From contig NC_088677.1 of the NCBI RefSeq assembly GCF_950023065.1, forward strand, positions 35,113,230-35,177,229: a stretch of DNA of 64,000 nucleotides, in the 5' to 3' direction. The notes beneath the pieces were generated by a model. It worked only from the letters and a program-made list of their open reading frames with translations, ran no database searches and was not told the DNA's origin. The DNA is from Planococcus citri (lineage: Eukaryota > Arthropoda > Insecta > Hemiptera > Pseudococcidae). Every line of letters starts with the position of its first letter. Position 1 is the stretch's first letter. Made by a program: the position numbers and the translations under genes. Positions 11,601 through 23,775 of this stretch are shown here, one piece after another.

Positions 11601-14600
11601 AGATATTGCAATACAGTGGCTAGTGAGTTGTGTTGAGGAGAAGGTACCACGGTCCACGTACATGAGATCCACCTCATGATCCTACAAATTCATCTTGAAC
11701 CTTCAAAATTGAATAAATGAGAGGAGAAAGCGGTGCACATTCTTATTTTTAAAAAGTTGAATCTAAAATATAGGTGGATGATCAAAGTTACACAACACAT
11801 CAAAATACAATATAATCATCATCCCAACACAAATAATCAAAAGAAAAACATTCTTGACCTTGAAAAAGTTGAAGCCACGCCTACAACCGGTTCAAATTGA
11901 TGGAATGCGCAGTTGCCAAAATTCACAGGATATGAGAAACCATTTACCTTTAATACCATTGCTGAGAATTTTTATCAGAGTTTAGACAGAAAATTTTTAA
12001 AAAATCCAACCAATTGCTGAAATAATTGAAAATTTGTAGTAGTGACAGTTTTAGTTTCCAGTAATCTTGTACCGCCAACGTTCAACAGAAAATCTTAACG
12101 TGCTTTCTTAGCGAAGGAAGGGAGATGTTAGTTGTAAACATTCGAACTTCTCTTCACTCTTCAAGCATACAGTAGGTAGGTACAAAACAAAACAGTCGAT
12201 AAATGATTAAAGGAAAAAAATGTTTTCAATATTGTCAGCTAACTACTTATGGATATTTTTTAATTTTATTGAAAACTTTTTTTCTTGTTGACGGTTGTGT
12301 ATTTATTTTCATTTTAGAAGCGTATCGAATTTTGCAAACTTTCTTTAGTCAAATACCTACAAGTGGAGCAGGAAGATATAAAATATTTATGTTTCCACGA
12401 ATATTAATTTTTATGAGGATAAAAAAATGTTTTCCAGAATAAGTTTTAAAACTCACAATACTGTTTGATTTTTATGTTCCTTCAATAATATAAATCTTTT
12501 ATTTATTTTTTTGGCAAATATCAAACAGAGATGTCATTTTGAACTTTCACCAATACTTTTTTTGTTTTCAGCGCTATATTTTATAATATGCTGGAATTCG
12601 ACGAGATGAAGGATAAAAACTTGACGAGCGAAACAACCGAAAGTAAAAAAAAAGGGAACGATGATAGAGAGAAGGAAGTTGTTGAGTTCATTTTTGATAT
12701 AGTAATTTGTATTCGGTTGATTTATCGTTTTTAACTATTATGACGTCGACGTTGGCAGTATTCGCGAGTATTGGAACGGTGATAGTGGAAGTTGAAAATA
12801 GTTTTTCTATTGTTTTCAGTTTGCGTAATGATGCTTGCTCTCCGGGGTTCTTAACTATGATAGCTATTCGTGATTGCCATAGTTTATGGTGAAGAAACGC
12901 TGACTATATAGGGCGAAACTCGCTTTAATTAAATTAATTTTCTAGCCAACGTTTTTATCGCGTACGCAATACTATTGCAAGATCAGTTAAGTTTCTTATG
13001 TACTTAGTTTTGTTAATGTAATGGAATGCAACCCCTTATACGTACGGTATCTATCAACTTGAAATGAAAGTACACCAACACCACATACTAAGCTACTTGT
13101 TGCTTTTCATTTTTTTTATGAGAGGTGCAACGCTTTTGTTATGGGTTACTTTCATCTTTGACGCTAACACTTTCCAAACTGTTCACTGACACGTTCACTT
13201 TGTCGTGTACCATAATAATTATGAAAAGCTTGTTTTTTTCGATAAATACCAACGTAACACCACCGGAGTACCTGTGCATTTTTCAGGTAAAATAGCTCGC
13301 TAGATATGTAATTTTTCTAAAGTGCTTTTTCCTTTCTCTTTTTTTCATATCTTGATGAATACATAATTATATTATAAATTTAAAAAATAATGTATGCGCT
13401 TCTTTTTTTAAAAACATTGCAAAGCTCCTCCACATCGAACGAAACATCCCAACGATTCAAAAATCTTCCAACCAAATTTTGCAATTCTCAACTACTATAC
13501 CTAAATATCACAGATATCAAGATCAACCTATCATTCGTTCAACGTCTTTTTTTTACGTGACTAGGTAATATGTAGGTACACAAAAGAGGCAAGTTTTAAA
13601 AGATCCATTTTTTTCTGACTACTTATAGTACATTGCGTCAGAATCAACTATAAGGTCGTTAGGTTAAACGAGTATATAAACTTATATTTTTTTTAGTCTT
13701 TTGAATCGAATAAAAGAAAAAGTTATATGGAGTGCATATGTCAAACGCTGGATTACAAGTATTCCTCCGCCGAACAGTTTTTGTTAATGTTATTCCCATA
13801 AAATTCAATTTTCGATCCCCATAAAAGTAAATGGTATTCATTTGTAAGGGTTAAATTGCCTTTTTTTCTTCTGACAATGCTTGGTCCTGAGAACGTTGTT
13901 GGGATTATTTTTATTTGGCGCGCTCAAAACGACTATCCGTTTCTCAAACGGCAAAATAAATGAAAGTTTCGTTACACAAAAGTACGCGGTAAAAAGTGTT
14001 TTCCAAGTTGGCATGATTCTAACTTTTTTCCTTTTTTTTCTCATACTCCTCGCCCTTGTCTCGGTTTATTTTACATTTAACATTTGAAATTTATAAAAAG
14101 CAAAAAAAAAAAGGACCGGGTTGTGGATTTTTTCCAGTAATGTAAGACCAATCCTTGTTTGAATTTTCATGAGATAAATTTGTGGAAAGTAAAATGGAGC
14201 TGGAATTTGTAAGTATATGGAGTAAATGGCTGCACAACACAAATACACTGGAGACAAAATTCCAACGTTTTCTTTTATATTTTTTAATACACATCAAGTA
14301 AATACTTTTACTGGTTTCATTACTGACAATTTAACATACAGCACATGTTACAAATACAAATCTATTCAATGTGATAAACGTTAATGGTACCGACTTCAAC
14401 TTTTTCGAAACCTCAAATTTTCATTAGTTTTGGCACACATTATTATGATTGCATTATAAATGCACACTACAAAATAAATTTGAGCTTCAAAAATTATTAC
14501 CAGTTGAGTGAATCGCATCACTAATTATTTAGCTCTTAGAAACTATACCTACATTTGGATTGGATTTCAGAAGTGAACAAGGTGAATCATCAACAAAGAC

Positions 14601-14696
14601 TCTATTATATTATAATAGGGCCCCTGTTTCTTTTAAAGCCAAGCAGAGCTGTAATAAGAATAGGTATTACTGATCATTTAATTGGTTCTATTGCCA
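8640..14696. other. No gene supported; AT-rich unique DNA
   Basis: Holds the hexamer repeat at 9056-9096, an imperfect hairpin at about 11662-11680 (CATGAG/CTCATG) and many A/T homopolymers. The longest open frames (109 codons at 8782-9111 minus, 105 at 10316-10633 plus) overlap others on the opposite strand and encode lysine/phenylalanine-rich noise. A CAG|GTAAAA motif at about 13285 on the plus strand is weak and is not called. Confidence 0.5.
9056..9096 (+). repeat. (CCACGT)n hexamer repeat plus short TAATACGT repeat
   Basis: Four CCACGT-type hexamers followed by two TTAATACG units. In translation this gives an HV or TW dipeptide run, which explains the odd open frames here. Confidence 0.85.
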
Positions 14697-15140
14697 TGCA
14701 ACGCATGATGCGTTAAGCATAGGCGGAGCAAAGTGCTCTATTAGGTCATTCGACGCATGATACACCAGATAAAGGAGGAGCCAAGTGCTCTATTGCGTCA
14801 TTCAACGCATGACACGCCAGATATAGGTGGAGCTAAGTGCTCTATTAGGTCATTCAACGCATGATACGCCAGATAAAGGAGGAGCCAAGTGCTCTATTGC
14901 GTCATTCAACGCATGATACGTCAGATATTGGTGGAGCTAAGTGCTCTATTACGTCATTTAACGCATGATATACCAGATAAAGAAAGAGCCAAGTGCTCTA
15001 TTGCATCATTCAACGCATGATACGCCAGATAATGGTGAAGCTAAGTGCTCTATTGCGTCATTCAACGCATGATACGTCAGATATTGGTGGAGCAAGCTAA
15101 GTGAGCTAAGGGCTCTATTATGTCATTTAACACGCGTCAT
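14697..15140 (+). repeat. 52-bp satellite, 8 copies plus diverged tail, with dimeric pattern
   Basis: ACGCATGA recurs at 14701, 14753, 14805, 14857, 14909, 14961, 15013 and 15065, exactly 52 bp apart each time. Copies 2, 4 and 6 carry an AAAGRARGAGCC-type centre, and copies 3, 5, 7 and 8 a WWTGGTGRAGCWA-type centre, so a 104-bp dimer underlies most of the array. The last unit holds a 12-bp internal duplication and is followed by a diverged copy near 15129. Most units include TGCGTCATTCAACGCA, a small inverted repeat (TGCGT/ACGCA). Confidence 0.95.
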
Positions 15141-16083
15141 GTCTACGATCTAACAAAGATGGAGCAGGAGCTATAGGCACTATTGTGTTGTCTAATGGTG
15201 TTGAACCTGTTGAAAGCAAGTCAACGTTCTTCATCTTGTATGTACTTATCAAGTCTGCACCTCGGTTGAATTTTAAGGGAAGGTTGAACTTGAAGAAAAT
15301 ATAACTTGATATCTTTTATGAATTTGGGCATAAAACTAATATCTACTGTATATATGTACCTTCTAAGAAAGAGATGAAAAATTCGTCAAAATAATTCCTT
15401 TTTGAACAGAACACTTGGAACACTCCGAATGAATGACAGAATTCAAGAGCTTCATTTTTCAATGTTAAATGTTCAACGGAGGAAAAAGTCAAAATGAAAT
15501 TGTTTTCATGTATAAATTTGGACGCAGTTGTTGCGAAAAAGACTGCCTGCCGGTTTACGTTTAATTTATTGTTTCCCGTGTGCATTTCCAGCTTCGAGGG
15601 GATGGTGAAAGTATTTATGTGTGAGTGTGTAAATAAATTAGTTTTTGGTATACATGTACCATGCATACCACTTGTGTATACTCACTATACTCAGACGACA
15701 ACAACAACGCATACTATAAATACAGAGCCGCACTCTATACCGACAATGTGTCACGATCTGGTAACTTTTCGAACATTTAAAATAATGGAAAAAGCCGCCT
15801 AATTTTCTTTACTTATACGCCATAATTCACGGAATTTGTCGCAATTTCCGTATCACTTAACATTCCCTTTTTCAGCATGCCGAGTACATAGTCCGGAAAT
15901 TATTGCGCAAGGAAACAAGATAACGAGAAAGAAAAACTCTTTCTAATTGTGTATTCAAAAGTTCCATCCATTTGTGTACATATACACAATTATTCATATA
16001 AGTTGCGAAACGATAAATGCGCGATTGTTCATTTACTGCAAAAGAGAATAACAGCGCAGCAAATGTATCGTTGGTTTTTGACG

Positions 16084-16117
16084 CGTGTGTGTGTGTGTGT
16101 GTGTGAGTGTGTGCGTG
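16084..16117 (+). repeat. (GT)n microsatellite
   Basis: Run of GT with a GAGT and a GCGT interruption. Confidence 0.9.
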
Positions 16118-16354
16118 CTTCTGCTCGCAGTCAGTTATCAAACAAAGTTAATTATCACGTATGTTTGCACTTTTCGAAATAAACCAGCGTAATATGGATA
16201 ATCTGAGTGTCGGTAAATCTTGATTGTTAAATACACCTCAAAAGTGGTTTTAAACTTTTCCAAATGAAATGCATTCACAGTAGGTACCGCGGAATACAAA
16301 TGCACTTTTGCTATGCAAGTATACCTAGGGGTGCTGGATACGAAAGGTATGCGG

Positions 16355-16520
16355 TTTCTGAATCAGAAAAAATGACGTATGTACATAAATTTCTTCACAA
16401 AAAGGGAGGGGGGCTTTAGTCCAATTATGGGCGCGAAAAATTTGTGATTACTGAATCGAAAAAAATTGGGATACGTACGTACATAGATTTTCTTTGAGGG
16501 GCCCATTTTTAGCTCACCTA
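16355..16520 (+). repeat. Two-copy tandem duplication, period about 93 bp
   Basis: CTGAATCAGAAAA at 16358 recurs as CTGAATCGAAAA at 16451. Each is followed by an ACGTAYGTACATA motif, then TTTCTT and a G-run. ACCTAGGGGTGC (16323) and ACCTAGGAGTGC (16518) bracket the pair. Confidence 0.55.
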
Positions 16521-17560
16521 GGAGTGCGTAAGGATTGCAAGTGGAGGAGTGATGTCTGTGTGAATGTACCATACAAAAAAGAATTGAATAAATAAGGTAA
16601 AAAAGTTTTAAAATATTCTATTTAATTTGTGCTGAAAATTTACTTTTCTAGTTGTGAAAATAGCATAAAGTAGACAATATATGACTTTTAATAACAACTC
16701 TACTTCGAAATTTTCATCTTTTCAATGCTTAAAGCTAAGACATCTACACAGAAACCTAATCCATACCATCACGTAAACACATCAATAACGTAAAAAAAAA
16801 ACAAAAAAAACGCTACGATAATTTGTACAACAGTAACAACGACGTAACAATTGAAAAACTCGTCAATACGAGCCGCTAATTTCACTCCTTTTAAAACGAC
16901 ACTATACGTAAAATACGACCGTTGACTGCCATAATAGCGAATTATTATACACAAACAAAAACACGAGCGCTGCGAAATTACACAAATAAGTTTTCAAAAC
17001 GGTTGCTCGCTTTCAACAGAGGAGGAAAAAAAATAAGAAAAAACGCTCGCAGAACTTAGGGTAATTAAAACACGAAAGAAAAGAAATTCAGCTAAATGAA
17101 AATAACTCGACGAATGTCAAAAGCTAATTTTTTAGTCGGTTCGAGTATAACACTTTTTAATCTCGCTATTCGCTGTATTAGTTTTTCTTTTGAACCCTGT
17201 GCGCATCCAGCTGCGAGGAAAGAAAAAGGTTGACATTTTTCCACTATCGCGTCGTCATTCTTTTCGTAGTGTAGGTATTTTTGGTGTTGTTGTTGCAAGA
17301 TGAGCGACGAAGCATCGATATAATATACCTTTTCAATTAACGAAATCCGCTCGTAGCGTAGTAAACGAATTAGAAAACAATTACACCGGTTAAATGACGC
17401 GAAAAATTCCAACCAAGGGTTACTCGTACATTATAACGTTACGCGAATGCCGCAACTTTCACACACATCGATACGATAAACTGGCCTTTGAAATAGATGG
17501 CAGAGCTTACCAGCGTCGCATAACATTGCTATTATAGCAAAATACTGCCTACCAACCTCC

Positions 17561-17579
17561 ACCCCCCCCCACCCCACCC
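17561..17579 (-). other. G-quadruplex-forming motif
   Basis: The minus strand reads G3-T-G4-T-G9, enough for four G-tracts with one-base loops. Formation in vivo is not shown by sequence. Confidence 0.5.
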
Positions 17580-20244
17580 GCATCAAGTTGGGAAATTTGT
17601 AAAAGAAATCATATGTATAGGGAGTGGTGTAGTGTACATAGTTCGGAAATTTATACGGAAATATGCATTAAAATTCTATATGGACTTTTAATTCGAAAAC
17701 TTTCTTATTTCTATCCTTCTTGGATTAGATTTGTCGAACAAACGTCGACGTTACGAAAACAGAAAAAGGATTTGGTAAAGGAAAATTCTTTTTCTTTTTT
17801 TTCTTTTCCAACGCACCATATTCGAATGTCGATGAAAAGAATTGAAAATTCAAAACGCACTACGAGACTATGGTAAAATACGTGTATCGAAAAATGAAAT
17901 AATTCATCATTATGGCGTTCGCATGGAGGCATCGCACACGCGTTATCGAAACATAACTTACGAGCATAGAATGGATACTGCGACCAGAATCAAATAACGC
18001 TGGGTGTGTTTTTTTCTCATTTTTTTTTTACACCATTTGCGTCTCTTCTCTGCTCTTACTTATATACTTCATAATCGATTACGATAAATCACACATACAT
18101 AAAAAGGTATTCGCACATGTGGTGAATTACATTAACGTGACGAGACTAGCATATACTCGTGTATGGCGAATGGTAAAAGGGTTATAAAAGACAACCACCC
18201 GACGGGGGCTTCGCTATATAGCCTTTTTATATTTAATATGCGAGTACACGGTACCTAGTATGTAATGTGTGAAGTATGCCAGCGCAATAATAACGTGTAT
18301 ACTGTATTATAGGCCTAATAGGCTCGAACAATTTATCATGGCTGGTACTTCATAATAAAATAATGTATCATTCGGGCATGTGTATTGCGGTAAGTACACA
18401 ACTACACACGTTTATACGTACGTACATAACAAAGCTCGAAGCTCTGGCGCCCACCACCTACCCGGCCAGTACCTACCCACCCACCTGTATTACAACCAAG
18501 ATAATTTGTTCGGGCAATTATTACGTGCACGCCGGAATCAAGCTGAAAGTTTTACAATCGCCTTGGTTTCGTCGACATTGTAATGCTTTCCGAACGACTG
18601 CCTTTTCATCGTACTTAGTCAAGTTTTGCAAAACGTTCGTTCGTCGCTATGACGTCGTCGTCAATTTATTCTTAACGCGTCTCTCTGGCTTTATAATTAC
18701 GAGGCAAAAGTTACCAGTAACAAAAGCATAGCATCGGTGCAAAAATAAAATAAAAAAAAAGAGTCAACTATTCGATCGAGTGAACCTTATTTACGATTAA
18801 CACGCTTTTCACCCCATAGCACATTGTTCGTGTAAAATGATAAAAATTTTCGCCACCATGCTCCATCCTATTGTAGCGTTTACATTACGTTAAATAAATA
18901 ATACATAAAAGTTATACCGCGAAAGAATTTAAGGTACAACAAGTAAGTTTATATACGAGTACAGGATAAATTATTAATCGCTTTTCGAGCCAAGTTCGCC
19001 GGGGATTATATTAAGCTACATAGAAAATCAAGTAGTTTCCAGACACGGTATTTAATCGCGTCAAATTTTTCCAACTCATGTATTCGATTTGTCTCCAGGG
19101 GATGACAGAAGGGAATTTTTTTTAAAAGTATGCCATGCCATTCCTATCGAGAATTTGAAATGAAACGTGATGAAAAATTCAACGGCGGAATCTTGACGTT
19201 TAATTTGAATGATTAGAGAAGGGAAATGGAGGCAGGCAGTATAATTTGTGGCTTTAAATTTCAGACTTAAATAAAATACGTTGAAACCACCGCAACCGGA
19301 TTTGCAAGGAAACTATTTCGAAACCGATTCATTTTAATGTTTCATACGAATTTCATCATACAAAATTAGTTTCAATTTCAAAATAGTTTATAGATGGTTT
19401 ATAAACGTACCTAACTACCTATTAAAAATCATTTTAAAACCAAAAATGTTTCAATTTGTTTCCAAAACATGGTTTCAAAACTGCGGACTTTCCTCTTTTT
19501 AAAATAGTTTCATTTTTGCTTGGGTGAGGATATCCCAAAACATGCTGTAGTCGAATTTAAGTTTTTTTTCAATTTTTAGAAAGGTAGTCCAAACTCTACA
19601 AATTCTAAAAATTTTGTTTCTGGAACAGATTTCCCCCTCTATAGAACTAAATTATTATCTATAAATGGATTCGACGTTAAAATGAGATTTAGAAAAAACC
19701 ATTTTCCTTTAAAATTGTATGTTCACTGTACGACCCTTACCCAAAATTTAGGACTCTTGAAATTAGAATTGAACCTTCGCCACATAATTTTAGGAGAAAG
19801 TACCTACTCGTCGAAAGCTTAAATTAACATTTAAAAAAAATAACTTCCTAGCAATCATAGATGCGGAATGAAAATTTGAGAAACTTTTCAAGTTTTCGCG
19901 TTTATATTATGTACCTACTTACTTGGATTTCAATTTTTTCTTTCAAAGTCTACAGTGGCGGATCTAACATGTACTCAAATATGCAAATGCGTACTGGCCC
20001 CCCTGGCTGTGGGCCCTTAAGGTAAATGATGAGCCCTTCACTTGAACCTTCAACTTGATGAAAAAAATTGGGAATAAAAACTTCACAATGACGAAAAAAA
20101 TGAGCAACAGAGACAAGACAGGAAACAAGTACATTAAGAGTAGAGAGTGGGCAGTGACGTCGTGATAAGGGGTGAGTCGTCCAAGTCGTCCTACTCGTAT
20201 ATTCGCCTCAGTCGTCCAAGTCGACTCCTCCGTGACGTCAGAAT

Positions 20245-20274
20245 TTGTCGGCAAAATCTTTACTTTGCCGACAA
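20245..20274 (+). repeat. Perfect 11-bp stem hairpin in nested hAT element
   Basis: TTGTCGGCAAA at 20245 and TTTGCCGACAA at 20264 are exact complements with an 8-nt loop. It lies subterminally, where hAT transposases often bind repeats. Confidence 0.8.
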
Positions 20275-20310
20275 CATCACCCATCTATTTTCAAAATTCT
20301 TATTTTTTTC

Positions 20311-20930
20311 AAAAACTTTTGCCCTCGCTTCGCTCGGGCTAATTTGTTGTTATCTATTTCTCAAATTATCAATAATTGTGGTTATGAAAGTATTTTTTTC
20401 AAACTTTAAAAAATGTCAGTGGCAAAAAATTTGACTTTTCACATCAAAATTACTGCTGTTTAACTTCTTGAAACTATCAATTTTGAAAAGCTTTTGCCCT
20501 CGCTTAAAATCTCAAGAAACCATTGATAAAATTCAGAAAAAATTGAGGTCAGAAAAACCAAATTCTTATATTAAAATGACGTTGTTCTACTTTTCAAATC
20601 ACAAATTTTCCAAAACTTTTGCCTTCGCTTCGCTCGGGCCATTCAAGGTGTTGCTTTTAAGAATGTTACGAATATGAAAATTAAACAGAAAAAATCCTGA
20701 AATACTTATAATACTCAAAGTGTACGAAAAATGAATTCTTTCATTCAAACTTGACGTTGTTCTACGTTTTAAATCATAAATTTTCGAAAACTTTTGGCCT
20801 CGCTTCGCTCGGGCCATTCAAGATACCTACTCCTTTTGAAAATGTTAAGAAAATGAAAATTGAACAGAAAAATTCCATAAATATCTACTTACTCATAATA
20901 CTCAAAGTGTATGAAAAATGCCAATTTTTC
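20311..20930 (+). repeat. Internal repeats marked by a CpG-rich motif
   Basis: CTTTTGCCCTCGCTTCGCTC-type motifs start near 20317, 20492, 20617 and 20792, offsets of 175, 125 and 175 bp. The last two units are a clear tandem copy: GACGTTGTTCTAC also repeats 175 bp apart (20578, 20753), and both units share the motif followed by GGGCCATTCAAG. The second unit is truncated after CTCGCTT. Confidence 0.8.
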
Positions 20931-21273
20931 ATTTTTTTTCTGAACAGAACACTAGATTTTCAACATTTTTTGATACCCACAGTGATGTCAGCACGTTGAA
21001 ATTTTGATGATTGCTGCAAAATTACAATTCTTTGTCCCTACCCCCCCCCCCCCTAGAGAAACCCTTCAATCCTTCACGACGTCACTGAGAGTAGGGGGAC
21101 TTATTCTGAACTGGGTCCTTTTGAAATGTTTTGCGTACTGGACCCACCCCCCCTAAATCCGCCACTGATAGTCTATTTTCTCAAGCTGTATCAGAGAATT
21201 CATCAATGATGATATTAAATTCAACAGAAAAAAAATGAAAGATTCATTCTTAATTTTCATCACAAATGCAACA

Positions 21274-21420
21274 AAGGGTGTTCCAGTAAAATGACTGAAA
21301 TGTCCAAAAAAGGGCGGATCATTGACTGAAAAAATTTTCTGGTGATGCCCAATAATAATCGATCTACGTATGTAGTTTCCCAAATCGAGGAGCAAGGGCA
21401 TTTTACCCAGGAATACCCTT
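21274..21420. mobile_element. Short MITE-like inverted-repeat element, 147 bp
   Basis: AAGGGTGTTCCAGTAAAATG at 21274 is mirrored by CATTTTACCCAGGAATACCC ending at about 21418, with one small indel between arms. A single similar end (AAGGGTATTCCATTAAAA) appears at about 34795. No clear target duplication was found. Confidence 0.5.
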
Positions 21421-23678
21421 CATCGGAATTTCATTCTTTCCCCCCCAAAAAAAAATCAACATTTTTGCACAATTTTTTTGTTCTTTCGTATAAAATGTTT
21501 TAAGGGGATGGGGGAGCAAATCTGCATCTTTATACACCAGTTCACCAAAACTACACTCCTCTCAGACCCCCCCTCATTTTCAAGTTTTAAAAACACAGGC
21601 AGATTCAAGATTAGATCAGAATTTTTCAAAGTACAAGGGGTGAAAAATTATAAAAGAATTGAGGGTATTTTAAATCACGAACTTATAAAACCTAAATCTT
21701 AATAAATGTTCCAAATACGTGAAAAAAATGATAAAATACGGCGAGAAAATTTCGCCCAACAACTTGACTTTCGAAACAAGTACAACTTTGTCGTAACTTC
21801 GCGGCAATTTTTACCATTTTTTTCCTCGCCGAAGAAAAATTTACTAAAATGACGAAAAGTTCATTAGTACAGTTTATAAAGTACGTCGTCAGTGTAGGTA
21901 TCGGCGACTGGTCGTTGATTATTTACGAGCATCCATCCACTTTAAAGGGGGGATAAATGGGCAGGGAGCAGATTTATTGCTCGTTTCGTCCCCCTCGAGA
22001 TTGGCAGTATTTTTTAACGAGTTTGCTCTCTTCCGTGGCGATGGCGCGATCGAGGGTGGTTTTTTTGCTATCTATTTTCACCTCTGAGAATATAATTATG
22101 ACAGGTACAAAGCGCAAAAATATCTCATCTTTACATTTTTCAAAAACAGGCCAGGGGGAAGGAGCATCCGGTAAATGAGTAAAATTTCGTTATTTTTCTC
22201 GCCATATTTTCATTTAGACGCTTTTACGCTACAACTGCTGTTGTCGACAGTGATGCGTAAATTATAAGAAAGATATTTAAAGCTAGATTTCGAAGGGGCG
22301 CGCGTAAAATGGACATTTAATTTGGTCTCGCTTACGGCCGGGCAGGGTGAGCCCACCACAACCATTTGTATGGTCGGTGTAGCCGAAGCCTATGTATATA
22401 CTCGTATCATATACGTACGCCGAGCTTTTAAATGTAAACTCGACCAACAAACAGATTGCCTGTACCTATATACAGCGAAATTGTTTATAGGATAAACGCG
22501 AATCGTACTTGTAGTTTTGACTATGGTTTACCTACCACTGTCGGCTTTTACCAGGCGAACACTCCAGGGAAGGTTGGTAAAAATTTTTCATCATTAGCCT
22601 TCGCTATGATATTCTTTCAGCGATGAATTTCACTTCCTCACGCTCAGGCACGATTTGTTATCTTTTCGGGTTTTTCCTATTTATTATCCTTTATCAAGCG
22701 CGTTATTTCATCTACGCTTTCCGTTAGCGCTTTGTTCTCTTCGCCTATTGCCGCCTGGCCTGCGTTTTTGTTTTTCTCTCTGCTACACTCTTTTCTTTAA
22801 CACCGTACAGGCTTTCTCTACTATACGTGTACGTGTACCATTATATAGATATATACGCTATATATCTGATTGTTTCAAGCTGCCGCATCTACCATAAAGT
22901 TATATTGTTCTTTTTAAAGGTTTTCATATCATTCTTTATCCGCTTCTTTGTTTTATACTATTTTAGGGTATTTTAAAGCGTTTCAATATCGCATGAAGGA
23001 CTTTGTATCATGTTAACGTTTTTCCCCCCGTGCTGGGGTGTTGATGTTACTGCGGTAGGTTTTTTCATTTCGATGGATTTCGTTTTTTACTTTTTGTTTT
23101 CTGGTCGAGTGGTGCTATTTTCATCGAAATGTAGACAGGTTGTAAATTACAAAGATTAAATTGTGTCTTTTGAAATTGATTCCGGGTCCGAGTTAAGTAG
23201 GTGAGTTGAGCACGTAATCCTTGAGAACATTGTTTCGAACATCTTTAGTACAGTCGATTGGGGGTATGGGCAGGACCAAAACAGGTTTTTTGTGACAATT
23301 TTCTTTTCCCTCATTCACTCTTTTAATATCAATTTGACGAAAAAATGAGCACAGTAATTTTTCAATCTACACTAAAATGCCTACAAAATGAGCCATTCAA
23401 TTTTTTGGGACTGCGACCAGTTGAATTTACAGTATTTAGAAAGTGAACTGAAGTGTTGTGATTACACGTTCAGAATATTAAAATAGAAATTTCAAGATGT
23501 CAATCACACTCTTCTTTTTGAAATTTACCCATATAAAATTCAAATAATAAAAGAAAACTGAATAATTTCAGCCTTTCAATAGAGAGCTTTTAAAAAATTT
23601 TCCATTCAATAATTTTTATGAAAAATTCGTCGCATTATTTTTCCATCATTGCTGGCTTTGGTTCAAATGTATTTAAAA
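21421..23678. other. No gene supported
   Basis: Contains C-runs near 21441 and 21571 and unique CpG-containing DNA. AGGTGAGT on the plus strand at about 23202 lacks a pyrimidine tract and is not a ratchet point. Confidence 0.5.
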
Positions 23679-23684
23679 TTTTAC

Positions 23685-23742
23685 CTGTCACCTTCTTCTC
23701 TCGTCTTTATCCAATAAAAGCGAAAATTTTCGAATGACTCAC
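23685..23742 (-). other. Candidate RS-exon B, 58 nt
   Basis: It runs from GTGAGT of ratchet point B to a donor CAG|GTAAAA (complement of 23679-23684). The donor is slightly weaker than GTAAGT but has the full CAG exon end. Its length equals that of RS-exon D. Use is inferred. Confidence 0.45.
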
Positions 23743-23775
23743 CTGAAAACATAAAATAAAAAAATTGCTTAATAA
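23737..23775 (-). other. Candidate recursive splice site B (fused 3'ss/5'ss)
   Basis: On the minus strand a branch-like TTATTAAG precedes a long T-rich tract that ends ATTTTATGTTTTCAG, directly followed by GTGAGT. The junction is between 23743 and 23742. It has the same order and same donor hexamer as the other three sites. Confidence 0.65.

Larger units (their letters stand above)
15150..19944. other. No gene supported
   Basis: Contains a (GT)n run, a two-copy duplication at 16355-16520 and a G-quadruplex motif. The 122-codon plus frame at 18363-18731 and the 107- and 106-codon minus frames at 15343-15666 and 17092-17412 match no family I know and lack flanking splice signals I would trust. 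Confidence 0.5.
20152..21087. mobile_element. Nested hAT-type element, 936 bp
   Basis: Perfect 14-bp inverted termini CAGTGACGTCGTGA (20152 and the complement ending 21087) are flanked by AGAGTGGG (20144-20151) and AGAGTAGG (21088-21095), 7 of 8 identical. The 8-bp duplication places it in the hAT superfamily. It lies wholly inside the outer element and so is younger. No transposase frame is present; the 106- and 95-codon frames are noise. It includes an 11-bp perfect hairpin, internal 175-bp repeats and a C13 run (21041-21053). Confidence 0.85.
19953..21167. mobile_element. Outer hAT-type element, 1215 bp including insertion
   Basis: The ends are inverted CAGTGGCGGATCTA (19953) and the complement of CAGTGGCGGATTTA (ending 21167), a typical hAT terminus. 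They are flanked by 8-bp near-duplications AAAGTCTA (19945-19952) and ATAGTCTA (21168-21175), 7 of 8 identical. Without the nested element (20152-21087) and its duplicated target, it would be about 270 bp, a MITE with no coding capacity. GCGTACTGG occurs near both ends in direct orientation. Confidence 0.85.

Noticed and set aside
13270..13300. Plus-strand TTTTTCAG|GTAAAA
   Set aside because: Short tract and a donor without the +5 G. Isolated on the opposite strand from the ratchet series.
14697..15140. CRISPR-like array
   Set aside because: Units are contiguous 52-bp tandem copies without unique spacers, in eukaryotic DNA.
15343..15802. Overlapping open frames of 107 and 102 codons on opposite strands
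   Set aside because: Mutual shadows in unique DNA with no motif.
17092..17412. 106-codon minus-strand open frame
   Set aside because: Composition is plausible but no family is recognisable, and no ratchet or exon signal flanks it.
18363..18731. 122-codon plus-strand open frame
   Set aside because: No recognisable domain, overlaps another frame, low-complexity start, and no convincing splice or start context. It is expected by chance in 64 kb.
20147..20434. Open frames in the nested hAT element
   Set aside because: Too short for a transposase and spanning subterminal repeats.
23195..23210. Plus-strand AGGTGAGT as a recursive splice site
   Set aside because: The preceding bases (GAGTTAAGT) are not pyrimidine-rich; used as a negative control for the four minus-strand sites.
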